Position numbers and translations under genes: made by a program. A stretch of 64,000 nucleotides of DNA from Mesorhizobium sp. M8A.F.Ca.ET.218.01.1.1 (lineage in GTDB: Bacteria; Pseudomonadota; Alphaproteobacteria; Rhizobiales; Rhizobiaceae): the NCBI RefSeq assembly GCF_004791165.1, contig NZ_SRUZ01000001.1, forward strand, positions 726,382-790,381, written 5' to 3'. The first letter of the stretch is position 1; every line of letters begins with the position of its first letter. Below are positions 1 to 10,359 of this stretch, piece after piece. Under the pieces are notes generated by a model. That model had not been told where the DNA came from and did not search any database. It saw only the letters and a program-made list of their open reading frames with translations.

Positions 1-336
1 GGCGAGCCGGACCTGGCCACGATCTGGGCGGTAGACGCCGCTAATGACGTTGATCAGCGAGCTCTTGCCGGCGCCGTTCGGGCCGATGATGGCGCGGATT
101 TCACCTGATCGAACCGATAGGTCGATATCGGCCAGCGCGACGACACCGCCGAACGACAGGGCGATGCCCTGAAGCGACAGCAGCGGAGCAGTTGCATTGG
201 CAGTAGATCCGGCCGCCCCAGCGTCGCCTTCGGACAACTGTGCAGGCTGGAGCACGGAGGGCAGGCCGCGCGCAAAGACTTCCGGCGCGTAGACCGAGGC
301 TTCCATCGCTCCTAAGGCATAGCTGGGCAACGGCAT
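1..336 (-). CDS. Branched-chain-type ABC transporter ATP-binding protein, N-terminal part (cut by window edge)
   Basis: The minus strand is open from an ATG at 336 to base 1, giving 112 codons with no stop, so the C-terminus lies outside the window. After about 50 residues of Ala/Pro-rich leader comes LLSLQGIALSFGGVVAL and the Walker A GPNGAGKSSL, followed by INVISGVYRPDRGQV. The 'SFGGVVAL...GPNGAGKSS' style is typical of LivG-like ATPases of branched-chain amino acid and related importers. A second possible ATG lies at 306. The long leader is unusual for LivG and could mean a later start or a fused domain. It sits downstream of sfnG on the same strand behind a strong stem-loop, so it may be transcribed separately. 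The substrate is unknown; the sulfone and sulfonate genes next door suggest an organosulfur or related compound. Confidence 0.8.
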   Translation of the reverse strand, partial: MPLPSYALGAMEASVYAPEVFARGLPSVLQPAQLSEGDAGAAGSTANATAPLLSLQGIALSFGGVVALADIDLSVRSGEIRAIIGPNGAGKSSLINVISGVYRPDRGQVRLA

Positions 337-415
337 TCCAATCGTCCTCGATTTCGCCCGCAGGCGCACGAATTCTCGATGCCGCCCGAAAGATCGAGCG
401 CGCTTGAAAACCTGT

Positions 416-442
416 GCTGGCCGGGCTGCCCGGCCAGCTTTT
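416..442 (-). terminator. Stem-loop terminator after sfnG
   Basis: A perfect 10-bp stem (GCTGGCCGGG / CCCGGCCAGC) with a 3-nt loop occupies 416-438, between the sfnG stop at 454 and the ABC ATPase start at 336. The T-run (TTTT) follows the stem on the plus strand; on the minus strand the stem is preceded by AAAA and followed by a weaker ACAGGTTTTC. It probably ends sfnG transcription, but direction is not certain. Confidence 0.55.
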
Positions 443-453
443 GGGGGAGATGA

Positions 454-1557
454 CTATTCCGCTGCCAGCGACGCTGCCTGCTCGGCGTTTTCCAGCTCGC
501 GAACGAGCGGAATGACGTGCTTGCCGAAATACTCGACCTCCTCCTGGAAGTGCAGGAAGCCGAGCAGGATGAGATCGGCGCCGGCGCGCTTCAGGTCGAC
601 GATGCGCTCGGCGACCTGCCTCGGCGTGCCGATCAGGTTCGAACGAAAACCGTCATTGTACTGGACCAGATCGTCGAAGGAGGATTTTGCCCAGTTGCCC
701 TCGCCTTCCGGCGAGGCCTTGCCGGCATTCTTGACCTCGTGGCCGAAGGCGTTGACAGCCTCGGGGTTAGCCTTGGCGATAATTTCGGCGAGCACCGCCT
801 TGGCCTCGTCCTCGGTCTCGCGGACGATGGCGAAGGCGTTGACGCCGACCTTGACGGAATGATTGCTGGCCTGTGCCTTGGTCTTGAGATCATCGACCTG
901 CTTGGCGATTTCGGCCGGCGAGTTGCCGTTGGTGAAGTACCAGTCCGAAACACGCGATGCCATGTCGCGGGCGGCGCGCGAGGAACCGCCCTGGAAGATT
1001 TCGGGCAGGGGCTGCGGCGGCTTCGGCTTCAGGGAGTATTCGTTGAAGCGGTAGAAATCACCCCGGAAGGTGAAGCTGTCCTGCGTCCATATTCCGCGCA
1101 GCGCGCGGATGAATTCCTCCGAGCGGCGATAGCGCTCGTCATGGTCGAGCCAGTGTTCGCCGATGGCGTGGAATTCGCCACGGAACCAGCCGGAGACGAG
1201 GTTGATGGCGACACGGCCATTGGTCAGATAGCTGATGGTGGCAAGCTGCTTGGCCGCCAGCGCCGGGTTCCAGGGGCCAGGCAGGATCGCGGCGATGACT
1301 TTCAGCGTGGTGGTGGCCGCCAGCAGATCATGGCTGAACGCGACCGATTCATGCTGCTCGTCGGCACCGTAGCCGGCGGTGAAACGGATCTGGCTCAGCG
1401 CGTAGTCGAAGCCCGCCTTTTCGGCGATCTGGGCCAGCTTGCGGTTGTACTCGGCCGAATGGTTGGTGCGCTGCTCGATGTTGGAAATCACCAGGCCGCC
1501 CGAAACATTGGGCACCCAATAGGCGAATTTGACCGCGTCGGTTCCTGCATGTGCCAT
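454..1557 (-). CDS. sfnG: Dimethylsulfone monooxygenase SfnG (FMNH2-dependent)
   Basis: A 367-residue bacterial luciferase-like flavin monooxygenase. SfnG oxidises dimethylsulfone to methanesulfinate using reduced FMN, for sulfur scavenging in the cytoplasm. Family-typical stretches are VKFAYWVPNVSGGLV near the N-terminus, QIRFTAGYG, HESVAFSHDLLAAT, VIAAILPGPWNPALAAKQLAT, NLVSGWFRGEF and EIFQGGSSRAARDMA, with GFLHFQEEVEYFG near the C-terminus. I chose the ATG at 1557 because GGGAG precedes it by about 8 nt and the match to the family starts right after it; an upstream in-frame start at 1650 adds 31 unrelated residues. The flavin reductase needed as partner is not beside it. AT-rich DNA upstream (1610-1660) is the likely promoter. 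Confidence 0.9.
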   Translation of the reverse strand: MAHAGTDAVKFAYWVPNVSGGLVISNIEQRTNHSAEYNRKLAQIAEKAGFDYALSQIRFTAGYGADEQHESVAFSHDLLAATTTLKVIAAILPGPWNPALAAKQLATISYLTNGRVAINLVSGWFRGEFHAIGEHWLDHDERYRRSEEFIRALRGIWTQDSFTFRGDFYRFNEYSLKPKPPQPLPEIFQGGSSRAARDMASRVSDWYFTNGNSPAEIAKQVDDLKTKAQASNHSVKVGVNAFAIVRETEDEAKAVLAEIIAKANPEAVNAFGHEVKNAGKASPEGEGNWAKSSFDDLVQYNDGFRSNLIGTPRQVAERIVDLKRAGADLILLGFLHFQEEVEYFGKHVIPLVRELENAEQAASLAAE

Positions 1558-1701
1558 GAACTGTCTCCCATTCCAGGCCGTGTCGTTGATCGGTCCGGCG
1601 CGTAGCCGGGTTTCTTCAATATTTATTATGTTTATGGAATTTATATACAAAGAAGGATTTTCCGTTTTTGGAGCCCTTGCGGGACGGAAATACCAATTTT
1701 C

Positions 1702-1722
1702 GCCGGCCGGGCCGGCTTGCGC
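1702..1722 (-). terminator. Possible weak terminator after the FAD protein gene
   Basis: On the minus strand, just after the stop at 1726, GCCGGC pairs with GCCGGC across a 3-nt loop (1702-1716) and is followed by GAAAATT. The stem is short (6 bp) and the T-tract poor, so this is tentative. Confidence 0.3.
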
Positions 1723-1725
1723 TTG

Positions 1726-3186
1726 TCAGCGCGCGACCGCAACGCTCCCGGCATTGGCGCCAACCGGCTCGGCTGAGGGGAGCGTGTCGAACAACCCAGT
1801 GATTTCGGCCGCGACCCTTTGTGCATGACGAGCGACCTCCGGCAGGCCCATGAGTTCGCCAAACGTGCCCCGCGCCAACGGACCGGCGACGAAAAGCCCG
1901 GCAACCGGCTTGGCATCGCTGCCGATCGCAAGGCTATCGAGGCTGGTCTCGATACCGAGCCCGTATGTGTCGGCCCTGATCAGCCCGGCCTCAGTCAGCG
2001 AAAGCAGCGCCGGGTTTGACTGGAGCGCCTGGCCATGAGCCGGCCCTGTCGTGTTGATGACGGCATCGAAGCGTGCCGTCTCGATCCGCGTCTGTCCGCG
2101 CCGTTGGAAGCTGACCGCGAGGCTCTCGCCCTCGTCGTTCGACGCGACAAGCCTGGCGGCGATGGTGTCGAACGCGCCGTCCGTCTGGCGGCGGTCGAGC
2201 ACGGCAGCGACCTGGGGGGCGATCCTGAAGCGATGCACGTCCCAGAACACGCGCAGCTGGCGGACCAGCCTTGCACGCTCCGGCGGAGAAAGGGCCGCCC
2301 ACAGCGCCGGCCCCTGCAGGCGCAGCTGGTCGAAGACCGACTGCCAGTTGACCCTGGCGGCCTGCGCCGCCGCCAGTGTGCCGCGAATGTTCTTCAGCAG
2401 GCCGAGCGCCGATGTGGCCGGTGCCGACGCAAAGTCGCCGAAAGGCTCATGTCTGATATCCGGGTGGCCGCGCGAGCGCAGGCCGCGGCGCGACAGTGCC
2501 AGGATGCGGCCGCGATGGCCGCGGCGATCAAGTTCGGCCACCATGTCGGCCGAGGTCAGCCCGGAGCCGACGATCAGGACCCACGCCTCCGGGCCGATCC
2601 CGGCAAGTGCCGACGGTGCATAGGGATCGGCGATGAAGCCAGGTGCTTCAGCCAAGGAGGCAAGTGGAGTTGGGATCGCCGGCAGAGGATGCGTCGCGGC
2701 AAGCACGACGATGTCCGCCGCGACAGGTCCGGCGGAGGTCTGCACGGTCCAGGCCGCGCCATTGGCTTCTCGTATTACCTGCGTAGCCTGAGCTTCGACA
2801 TGGCGGATAGCACCGGAGTCGAGCCAGGGTGCAAGGTGCTCGGCGACATAGCGGCCGAACACACGCCGGCGCGGAAACACATCGCCGTTCTTCCACAAGG
2901 CATCCGGGTCCCGTTCGATTTCGCCACTGCCGGCCAACCAGCGCGCAAAATGCTGCGGGTCTTCAGGAGCCATGCTCATGCGGATGGCCGGGACGTTGAC
3001 GCGGTGGGATGGTTCTTCGCTGGAATAGGCAAGGCCGCCGCCAAGCGCGGAACGCGGCTCGATCACCGAGATCGACAGGCGCTCCGGCCGATTTGTCCGC
3101 GCAAGGTGCCAGGCCACGGCGGCACCGGAAAAACCGCCGCCGATGATGGCGATGCGCAATCGGCGGGCCGGAGGCAGCGCGTTCAC
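1726..3186 (-). CDS. FAD/NAD(P)-binding protein (pyridine nucleotide-disulfide type, NAD_binding_9-like)
   Basis: About 486 residues. The N-terminus carries an ADP-binding Rossmann motif, [19 protein letters not shown], then [14 protein letters not shown]; a second nucleotide site is [29 protein letters not shown] and [18 protein letters not shown] complete the FAD fold. This matches the family of FAD-dependent proteins with an N-terminal NAD_binding_9 domain whose substrates are mostly unknown. The start is a GTG at 3186 whose GTGA overlaps the ssuD stop by 4 bp, implying translational coupling. Partnership with SsuD points to organosulfur metabolism, perhaps electron supply or modification of a sulfonate; this is inference. 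Confidence 0.72.
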   Translation of the reverse strand: MNALPPARRLRIAIIGGGFSGAAVAWHLARTNRPERLSISVIEPRSALGGGLAYSSEEPSHRVNVPAIRMSMAPEDPQHFARWLAGSGEIERDPDALWKNGDVFPRRRVFGRYVAEHLAPWLDSGAIRHVEAQATQVIREANGAAWTVQTSAGPVAADIVVLAATHPLPAIPTPLASLAEAPGFIADPYAPSALAGIGPEAWVLIVGSGLTSADMVAELDRRGHRGRILALSRRGLRSRGHPDIRHEPFGDFASAPATSALGLLKNIRGTLAAAQAARVNWQSVFDQLRLQGPALWAALSPPERARLVRQLRVFWDVHRFRIAPQVAAVLDRRQTDGAFDTIAARLVASNDEGESLAVSFQRRGQTRIETARFDAVINTTGPAHGQALQSNPALLSLTEAGLIRADTYGLGIETSLDSLAIGSDAKPVAGLFVAGPLARGTFGELMGLPEVARHAQRVAAEITGLFDTLPSAEPVGANAGSVAVAR

Positions 3187-4355
3187 GAGGCGCTGGCGAG
3201 CGACTTCGGCCGATGGTCGCCGGCGATGGTCTCGCCGAACGGTCCGGTGTTGACCGAAGAGCTGGCGGCCTTGACCGGATGATCGGTCGGCAGTCTCGGC
3301 AGCACCAGTTCGCCAAAACGGTAGGCTTCCTCCAGATGCGGGTAGCCGGACAGGATGAAGGTGTCGATGCCGAGGCGCCGGTATTCGTCGATGCGCTCGG
3401 CGACCGTGTCCGGGTCGCCGACCAGTGCGGTTCCGGCGCCGCCGCGCACCAAGCCGACGCCGGCCCACAGATTGGGCGCGATCTCGAGCTTGTCGCGGCG
3501 GCCGCCATGCAGCGCGCTCATGCGCGCCTGGCCGACCGAATCCATGCGGGCAAAAACCTTCTGCGCCGAGGCGATGGTCGCGTCGTCGAGCCGGCTGATC
3601 AGGCGGTCGGCGGCGGCCCAGGCCTGTTCGGTCGTCTCGCGGGCGATGACATGCAGGCGAATGCCAAAGGAAAGTTTGCGGCCGGCCTTTTCGGCCAACT
3701 CGCGCACGGCGTCGAGCTTGCGTTCGACATCGGCCGGGGGTTCCCCCCAGGTCAGATATTTATCGATTTCCTGCGCCGCCACTTGCGATCCGGCGTCCGA
3801 CGAGCCACCGAAATAGAGCGGCGGATACGGCGTCTGCACTGGCGGGAACAGCAGGCGACCGTCCTCGATGCGGAAATGCTTGCCCTGGTGCTCGACCGTC
3901 TCGCCGCTCAGCACGCGCTTGTAGATGTGGAGGAATTCCTGCGTCACCTCGTAGCGCTCGGCATGCGAGAGAAAAATGCCGTCGCCCTTGTTCTCCAGCG
4001 GATCGCCGCCGGTGACGACGTTGATCAGCAGGCGGCCGTTGGAGATGCGGTCGAGCGTGGCGGTCATGCGCGCGGCAAGCGTTGGGGACTGCAGGCCGGG
4101 CCGCACGGCTACGAGGAAACGCAGCTGCTCGGTCAGCGGCGCCAACGCCGAGGCAATCACCCAGGAATCCTCGCAGGCCCGGCCGGTCGGCAACAGCACG
4201 CCGTAATAGCCCAGCGTGTCGGCCGCTTTCGCCACCTGCGTCAGATAGGGCAGGTCAACAGCCCTGCCGCCTTCGGTCGTGCCGAGATAGCGGCTGTCGC
4301 CATGTGTCGGCAGGAACCAGAGCACCTTGATGCGGTCGGCGACATCGCGGCTCAT
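3183..4355 (-). CDS. ssuD: FMNH2-dependent alkanesulfonate monooxygenase
   Basis: A 390-residue luciferase-family enzyme that cleaves the C-S bond of alkanesulfonates, giving sulfite and an aldehyde. Family signatures in order: [88 protein letters not shown] and [17 protein letters not shown]. The last two agree closely with SsuD and MsuD. It is slightly longer at the C-terminus than the usual 380 residues. It is the first gene of an apparent two-gene unit with the FAD protein, which it overlaps by 4 bp. Its own flavin reductase (SsuE) and SsuABC transporter are not in view. Whether it prefers long-chain sulfonates or methanesulfonate cannot be read from the sequence. Confidence 0.9.
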   Translation of the reverse strand: MSRDVADRIKVLWFLPTHGDSRYLGTTEGGRAVDLPYLTQVAKAADTLGYYGVLLPTGRACEDSWVIASALAPLTEQLRFLVAVRPGLQSPTLAARMTATLDRISNGRLLINVVTGGDPLENKGDGIFLSHAERYEVTQEFLHIYKRVLSGETVEHQGKHFRIEDGRLLFPPVQTPYPPLYFGGSSDAGSQVAAQEIDKYLTWGEPPADVERKLDAVRELAEKAGRKLSFGIRLHVIARETTEQAWAAADRLISRLDDATIASAQKVFARMDSVGQARMSALHGGRRDKLEIAPNLWAGVGLVRGGAGTALVGDPDTVAERIDEYRRLGIDTFILSGYPHLEEAYRFGELVLPRLPTDHPVKAASSSVNTGPFGETIAGDHRPKSLASAS

Positions 4356-4603
4356 GACCTGCCTCCCGCTGGATGGCGGCGGTGACGGCCTAGGTCTGGG
4401 GCGGTTGAAGGCAGGCGCAAAAGGTCGGGCATGGCGTGGTCCTGTCCGGGAAACAGATCGCCGATGCAGATTGCTTATTCTATAAATTCTGTAGAGTTAG
4501 TTTATTCCAAATCCTCCGCCGCAATTAGAAATTCTTCCTCATGCTGCGCCGTCCGCAACGAGCGGAGAGGCCGGCCCACTATGCAGGGCCGGCCTTGGCC
4601 TTG

Positions 4604-5557
4604 TCAGAACGCCGGTTCCACCGCGTTGACATTGTCCTTGGTGACGACGGTCAGCGGGATCGGCAGCCGGTCCTTGACCTCCTTGCCGTCGATGATCTCG
4701 GCCATGGTGTCGATCGCCAGGCGGCCGTCCTCGACCGGCGACTGCACGATGGTCGAATACATTTCGTTGGTGCGGATCGATTCGAACGCGTCCTTCTGGC
4801 CGTTGATGCCGACGATCGGCGGCGCCGCCTTGGAGGGATTGGCCTCCTTCCAGGCGTCGATGAAGCCGCGTGCCATGGTGTCGTCATTGGCATAGACGCC
4901 GCTGATCTGGTCACCGAAGCGAGTGATGAGGTCGCGGCTCACGACAAGCGCCTTCTGCTGGTCGAAGTCGGCATTGACGGTGTCGAGCACCTTGATGTCG
5001 GCGCTGGTTTCCTTGAGGCGGTCGGTGAAGCCGCTGACACGGCCGATCGTCGTGCCGTTGCCGGCCTGGCCGGCGATGATCACGACAGAGCCCTTGCCGC
5101 CGAGCGCCTTGCTCAGCGAATCCGCCGCCAGCTTGCCTTCCTCGTAGACGTCAGGTCCGGTGAAGGACTTGATGAACGGCTTGGCGTCGTCGCTCATCGG
5201 CGAATTGATGAGGATCGCCGGGATGTTGGCCTGCTGCGCGCGGGCCAGGCCAGGGATGTAGGCCTGCGGGTCGAGCGGCCACAGGATGATGCCGTCAACC
5301 TTGCGCGCCACGCAGGTGTTGAGCTGCTCGGTGCCCTTCTGGACGTCGAAGTCCTGACTCAGGCTGAGAATCTCGACGCCGAGTTCCTTGGCACGGGCCT
5401 CGAGCGCCTTGTTGGCCGGCGTCGCATAGGCGTGCGAATCCGCCGCCGTCACATAGCAGACCGTCTTGGCATTGGCCCAGCCTGTCGACGCCAGCAACGC
5501 CACGGCGGCGATCTGGAGCATGCTTCTCTTGCCAATCATATCTTTCCTCCCAATCAT
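4604..5557 (-). CDS. Sugar ABC transporter substrate-binding protein (RbsB family)
   Basis: About 317 residues from the chosen ATG at 5557. This is a periplasmic binding protein of the ribose/galactose (Peripla_BP_4) family: a signal peptide (KRSMLQIAAVALLASTGWANA) precedes KTVCYVTAADSHAY, and VDGIILWPLDPQAYIPGL, VVIIAGQAGNGTTIGRVSGF, GVYANDDTMARGFIDAWKE and PPIVGINGQKDAF follow. The start is ambiguous because five in-frame ATGs sit exactly 18 nt apart (5593, 5575, 5557, 5539, 5521), most with a GGGAGG in front (see the repeat entry). The ATG at 5557 overlaps the permease stop as ATGA; 5539 is equally credible and gives the cleaner signal peptide. It is the last gene of the transporter operon. 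Confidence 0.85.
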   Translation of the reverse strand: MIGRKDMIGKRSMLQIAAVALLASTGWANAKTVCYVTAADSHAYATPANKALEARAKELGVEILSLSQDFDVQKGTEQLNTCVARKVDGIILWPLDPQAYIPGLARAQQANIPAILINSPMSDDAKPFIKSFTGPDVYEEGKLAADSLSKALGGKGSVVIIAGQAGNGTTIGRVSGFTDRLKETSADIKVLDTVNADFDQQKALVVSRDLITRFGDQISGVYANDDTMARGFIDAWKEANPSKAAPPIVGINGQKDAFESIRTNEMYSTIVQSPVEDGRLAIDTMAEIIDGKEVKDRLPIPLTVVTKDNVNAVEPAF

Positions 5558-5603
5558 GCTTTTCCTCCCAACCATGCTTTTCCTCCCAACCATGCTTTTC
5601 CTC
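5537..5603 (-). repeat. 18-bp tandem repeat carrying Shine-Dalgarno plus ATG
   Basis: Read on the minus strand, the unit ATGGTTGGGAGGAAAAGC occurs twice exactly (from 5593 and 5575), then as a close variant from 5557 (ATGATTGGGAGGAAAGAT), and decays from 5539 (ATGATTGGCAAGAGAAGC). The period is 18 nt, or six codons, so every ATG is in the same frame and each is preceded by a GGAGG-type ribosome site supplied by the previous unit. The same DNA in another frame encodes the last residues of the upstream permease (GGKAWLGGKAWLGGKA). Slipped-strand expansion of an original SD-ATG junction is the likely origin. Confidence 0.9.
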
Positions 5604-6585
5604 CTTGAGTGATTGGATCGTCGCGAACGAGCGCGGGGCGCGTGCCCTGAGCCCTCCCCTTGGTGGTAACGGCCCGATCGAGCATGACGAGCAGGATCAG
5701 GATGAGCCCCGATACGACCTGCTGGACGTATGCGGGAACGGACTGGAACTCCATCGCGATGGTCAGCGAGCCGATCGTCAGCACGCCGCCAAGCGTGCCG
5801 AGCGCGGATCCTCTGCCGCCTTCGAGGCGGGTTCCGCCGACAACGACCGCGGCGATGACGGCAACCGTCAGCTCCGAGCCGAAGACGGGCGAACCGGTGT
5901 TGGTGACGAGGCTCTGGAGAACCCCGGCGAAGCCAGCAAGCGTGCCGGCAAAGACAAAGCCGAGAAAGACGATGCGGTCCGAAGCGATGCCGCTCTCCTT
6001 GGCGGCCGCCGGATTGGATCCGACGGCAAAGACATTGCGGCCCGGAATGGTGCGCGTCAGCCAGAAATGCAGCAGTACGATCAGGATGATGAACAGTGCG
6101 CTGCGAATGGTGAAGACATCGAGGTAGATCTTGGCCAGAGCCAGCGAAAGCATGATGTCAGTGCCCGACACCGGCTGGCTGTTGGTGATCCAGTGCGCCA
6201 GCGAGCGGAAGATCAGCATCGTGGCCAGTGTCAGGACGAGCGAATTCACCTTCAGCCCGACGACCAGGGCGCCGTTGATGGCGCCCGCCAGCGTGCCGGC
6301 AAGGATGGCGACGATTGCGGCGGGCAGGATGCCGATCTCTCGTTGCAGGATGACGGATACGATCCCGGCCAGCGCGAACACCGCGCCACCGGATAGGTCG
6401 ATCTGGCCCGATATCAGAAGCACGGTAAGCCCAATGGCAATCAGGCCGATCGTGGCCGCCCTGTCGAGGCCGAGGCTGAGCGTCGAAGCCGACAGATAAC
6501 CCGGAACGAGCAGCGCGGAAGCGACCAGGGTAAGGCCGAGGATGATCACGACCCGGTATCGCGAGGCGAGGACGAGAAGACGCAT
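5554..6585 (-). CDS. Sugar ABC transporter permease (RbsC family)
   Basis: A 343-residue inner-membrane permease of the ribose/xylose type with about 8-10 hydrophobic segments. Typical features are ATIGLIAIGLTVLLISGQIDLSGGAVFALAG, GAINGALVVGLKVNSLVLTLATM, GRNVFAVGSNPAAAKESGI (the ATPase-contacting loop) and VVVGGTRLEGGRGSALGTLGG. The upstream permease stop overlaps the start as TGATG; a GTG one codon earlier (6588) is an alternative. Its C-terminus is unusual: it ends in a repeated GKAWLG peptide, produced by the 18-bp tandem repeat that forms the binding-protein start. Substrate unknown, probably a sugar or sugar acid handled by the divergent dehydratase and SDR. Confidence 0.87.
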   Translation of the reverse strand: MRLLVLASRYRVVIILGLTLVASALLVPGYLSASTLSLGLDRAATIGLIAIGLTVLLISGQIDLSGGAVFALAGIVSVILQREIGILPAAIVAILAGTLAGAINGALVVGLKVNSLVLTLATMLIFRSLAHWITNSQPVSGTDIMLSLALAKIYLDVFTIRSALFIILIVLLHFWLTRTIPGRNVFAVGSNPAAAKESGIASDRIVFLGFVFAGTLAGFAGVLQSLVTNTGSPVFGSELTVAVIAAVVVGGTRLEGGRGSALGTLGGVLTIGSLTIAMEFQSVPAYVQQVVSGLILILLVMLDRAVTTKGRAQGTRPALVRDDPITQGGKAWLGGKAWLGGKA

Positions 6586-7570
6586 CACGCCACTCCCCGC
6601 TTGCGCAACGCGGCATCCATGCCGACAGCCCCGACAATCAGGATGCCGAGCACGAAACCCTGGATCGGCGTGCGCACGCCGTCGAGCACCATGACGTTGG
6701 TCAGAAGCTGCACGAAGATCAGCCCGGCGATCGCCCGCGGCACGGAGCCGAAGCCGCCGATGATCGAGACGCCACCGACCACCACCGCGGTGATGGCGCT
6801 GAATTCATAGCCGGCGCCGATGAGCGGTCGTGCGCTTTGCAAGGTCAGGCCGAGCAGCCCGCCTGAAATGCCGGAGGCGAGTGCCGTGATCACAAAGGCG
6901 CCGGCCTTCACGGCCTGCACGGGGACGGCACTTGCCTCGGCGGCGCTGTAATTGCCGCCGGTGGCGAGCGTCCATCGGCCCCAGAAGGAGCGCGACAGGA
7001 CGAAATGGCCGATGAGGGCAATGACCAGGAAGATCAGCACCACGACCGGAATGCCGAACAGGCGGCCCTTGGCGAATTCGGCCGAGGCGGGATTGCTGCC
7101 ATAGACGATGACGCCGCCAACGGCAGCCTGGACGATGCCCAGCCCGATGGTGCCGATGCCGAGCGTGGCGATGATGGGATTGATGCCGACATAACCGACC
7201 AGCACGCCGTTGAGCAGGCCGATCAGACCGGCGAGGCCGACCGCAAGGACAAAGGCGGGCAGAGGCCCGATCATCGGCTGCAGCCCGAGCGACAGGATGG
7301 CGCCGCAGGCGATCGTGGCCGGCACCGACAGGTCAGCCAGGCCACCGACCACCAGCACGAAGGTCATGCCGACGACGACGATGCCGACGATGGACATCGA
7401 GGTCAGCACATTGAGGAGGTTGCCGGATGTGAAGAAAGCAGGGCTGACAAGTGAGCCATAGAGCATGACGGCCAGGATGGCGAAAGCGAGGCCCGCCTTA
7501 GACAGGGCATCGACAAGCTTGCTGCCGCGCGTAAAGCGGTCGGGGGTGACGATCTCCACGGCCGCGTCGG

Positions 7571-7574
<4 letters not shown>
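6585..7574 (-). CDS. Sugar ABC transporter permease (second, RbsC family)
   Basis: About 329 residues, second permease of the cluster 1 importer. Hydrophobic segments include LAFAILAVMLYGSLVSPAFF and SIVGIVVVGMTFVLVVGGLADLSVPATIACG. GRWTLATGGNYSAAEASAVPV corresponds to the cytoplasmic coupling loop, and VVVGGVSIIGGFGSVPRAIAGL to the conserved C-terminal segment. The start is a GTG at 7574 whose GTGA overlaps the stop of the ATPase gene by 4 bp, and its own stop overlaps the next permease. Such tight packing implies coupled translation of ATPase, permease and permease. Two different permeases suggest a heterodimeric channel. Confidence 0.87.
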
Positions 7575-9073
<1,499 letters not shown>

Positions 9074-9405
9074 GTCTGGCTAGGTTCCTCCCGGCAGGCC
9101 GGCCCGTTGTCCCTGGCATCGAGCTGTTGTGTTATTTTAGTATAATTTCCATTTTAGAGCGCGAACCAATGCGGCCAGAAGGCATGCCTCTCGGCGTGCA
9201 GCTTGGTTCAGGCCTTCACTTCGCGGTGAAATTCATCACTATCGAGGATCTATTGCACTAATATAACAGTTCTGGCAAGCTGGATTCCGATGACCTGCGC
9301 GACCATCCCATCGTCGATAGAGACCACCCCCTCGCATCGGGTGCATTCCGATTTACATTCTAATATAATCTGATCATTTCCGGTGAACGAAGCTACGGAT
9401 TTGCC
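9074..9405. promoter_or_regulatory. Divergent promoter region of sugar cluster 1 with candidate GntR operators
   Basis: No gene is visible in these 332 nt between the transporter operon (minus) and the GntR regulator (plus). The region is AT-rich compared with its surroundings. CTAATATAACAG lies at 9258-9269 and CTAATATAATCTG at 9360-9372; a weaker relative, TTAGTATAATTT, lies at about 9137-9148. A copy in reverse orientation, CTATTATATTAG, lies at 10288-10299 upstream of the dehydratase gene, so the motif marks all three promoters of the cluster. The shared core is CTAATATAA. Binding by the regulator encoded at 9406-10080 is inferred. Confidence 0.55.
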
Positions 9406-10080
9406 ATGGACCTTGACCCTTCGACCCTCAATCGGGCTCTGCCGCTCCGCGATCAGATCTATCACAAGATCCGCAACCTGATCGTCGTCGGGCAGATGAA
9501 GCCGGGGGAAGTGATCAACGAGGTGGCGATCGCCGAAGCGCTCGGCGTCTCGCGCACGCCGGTGCGGGAAGCCGTCAAGCGCATCAGCGACGAAGGCCTG
9601 GTGAAGATCCTGGCGCAGACCGGCACCTATGTCGCGCCGATCAGTCGTGCCGATCTGGAAGAAGCCTATGTCATCCGGCGGGCACTGGAGATGGAGAGCG
9701 CACGGCGCGCGGCCGTCAAGCTCACACCGGCGTCGGCGGAACTGCTGGAGGACAATATGGCGGCACATCGGCTTGCCATATCGCGCGGCCGATACGCCAC
9801 CGCGATCCAGCTCGACGACGTCTTTCATCGCACCATTGCCGAGATTTGCGGCCTGCCGATGATTTGGCGCGCCGTCGATATTTCCAAGGCGCAGATGGAT
9901 CGCGGCCGCTACCTCGCCATTCCAAAGCCCGGCTACGGCGAACAGACGATCGAGCAGCACGAAGCCATCCTCGACGCGCTGAAGCGTCACGATGCCGAAG
10001 GCGCCGCGCGGGCGATGGAGCACCACCTCGAAACGTCCTTCCGCAACACGCTCGAAGTCGCCGCCGAGCTTCTCGGCTGA
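9406..10080 (+). CDS. GntR-family transcriptional regulator, FCD subfamily
   Basis: 224 residues. An N-terminal winged helix-turn-helix (PLRDQIYHKIRNLIVVGQM, then VAIAEALGVSRTPVREAVKR at about residues 40-60, and GTYVAPIS as wing) is followed by an all-helical FCD ligand domain with the usual metal-binding acid and histidines (DDVFHRTI, EQHEAIL, MEHHLETS). Such proteins usually repress sugar or sugar-acid catabolic genes until the acid ligand binds. It sits between the divergent transporter operon and the dehydratase/SDR genes, and a repeated AT-rich motif lies upstream of all of them. It is therefore the likely local regulator of cluster 1. Confidence 0.9.
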   Translation: MDLDPSTLNRALPLRDQIYHKIRNLIVVGQMKPGEVINEVAIAEALGVSRTPVREAVKRISDEGLVKILAQTGTYVAPISRADLEEAYVIRRALEMESARRAAVKLTPASAELLEDNMAAHRLAISRGRYATAIQLDDVFHRTIAEICGLPMIWRAVDISKAQMDRGRYLAIPKPGYGEQTIEQHEAILDALKRHDAEGAARAMEHHLETSFRNTLEVAAELLG

Positions 10081-10287
10081 AGCCGGACGGCACCGCAACC
10101 GGGACATGATTGGCACATGCGAAGAATGGGACTTTGTATCGGCCTGAAGGCATAGGCGATCGCGGAATACCAGCGCGCACGCCGCGGTCTGGCCGGAGGT
10201 GCTGGCCGTCATCCGTTCCGCCACCAACTGTCTTCCTTAACGCCCGGCGAACGCAGCTTATCCAGGCGACGCTTGACCACTAACATT

Positions 10288-10299
10288 CTATTATATTAG
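10288..10299. promoter_or_regulatory. Candidate operator upstream of the dehydratase gene
   Basis: CTATTATATTAG, about 60 nt before the dehydratase start, is the reverse complement (one mismatch) of the CTAATATAACAG site at 9258-9269. It is itself nearly palindromic. The rest of 10081-10359 shows no gene and no clear terminator. Confidence 0.5.
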
Positions 10300-10359
10300 T
10301 ATTCCTTACGCCTTTCGCCCCCCGGCTTTGTTCGGGGTGGCCTTTTCAGAGTTTGGGTA

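Noticed and set aside
517..1605. Long open frame on the plus strand opposite sfnG
   Set aside because: High GC leaves antisense frames open; sfnG on the other strand has strong family matches, and this one has none.
2035..3282. Long plus-strand frame opposite the FAD protein
   Set aside because: Arg/Ala-rich translation without domains, fully covered by a recognised gene on the other strand.
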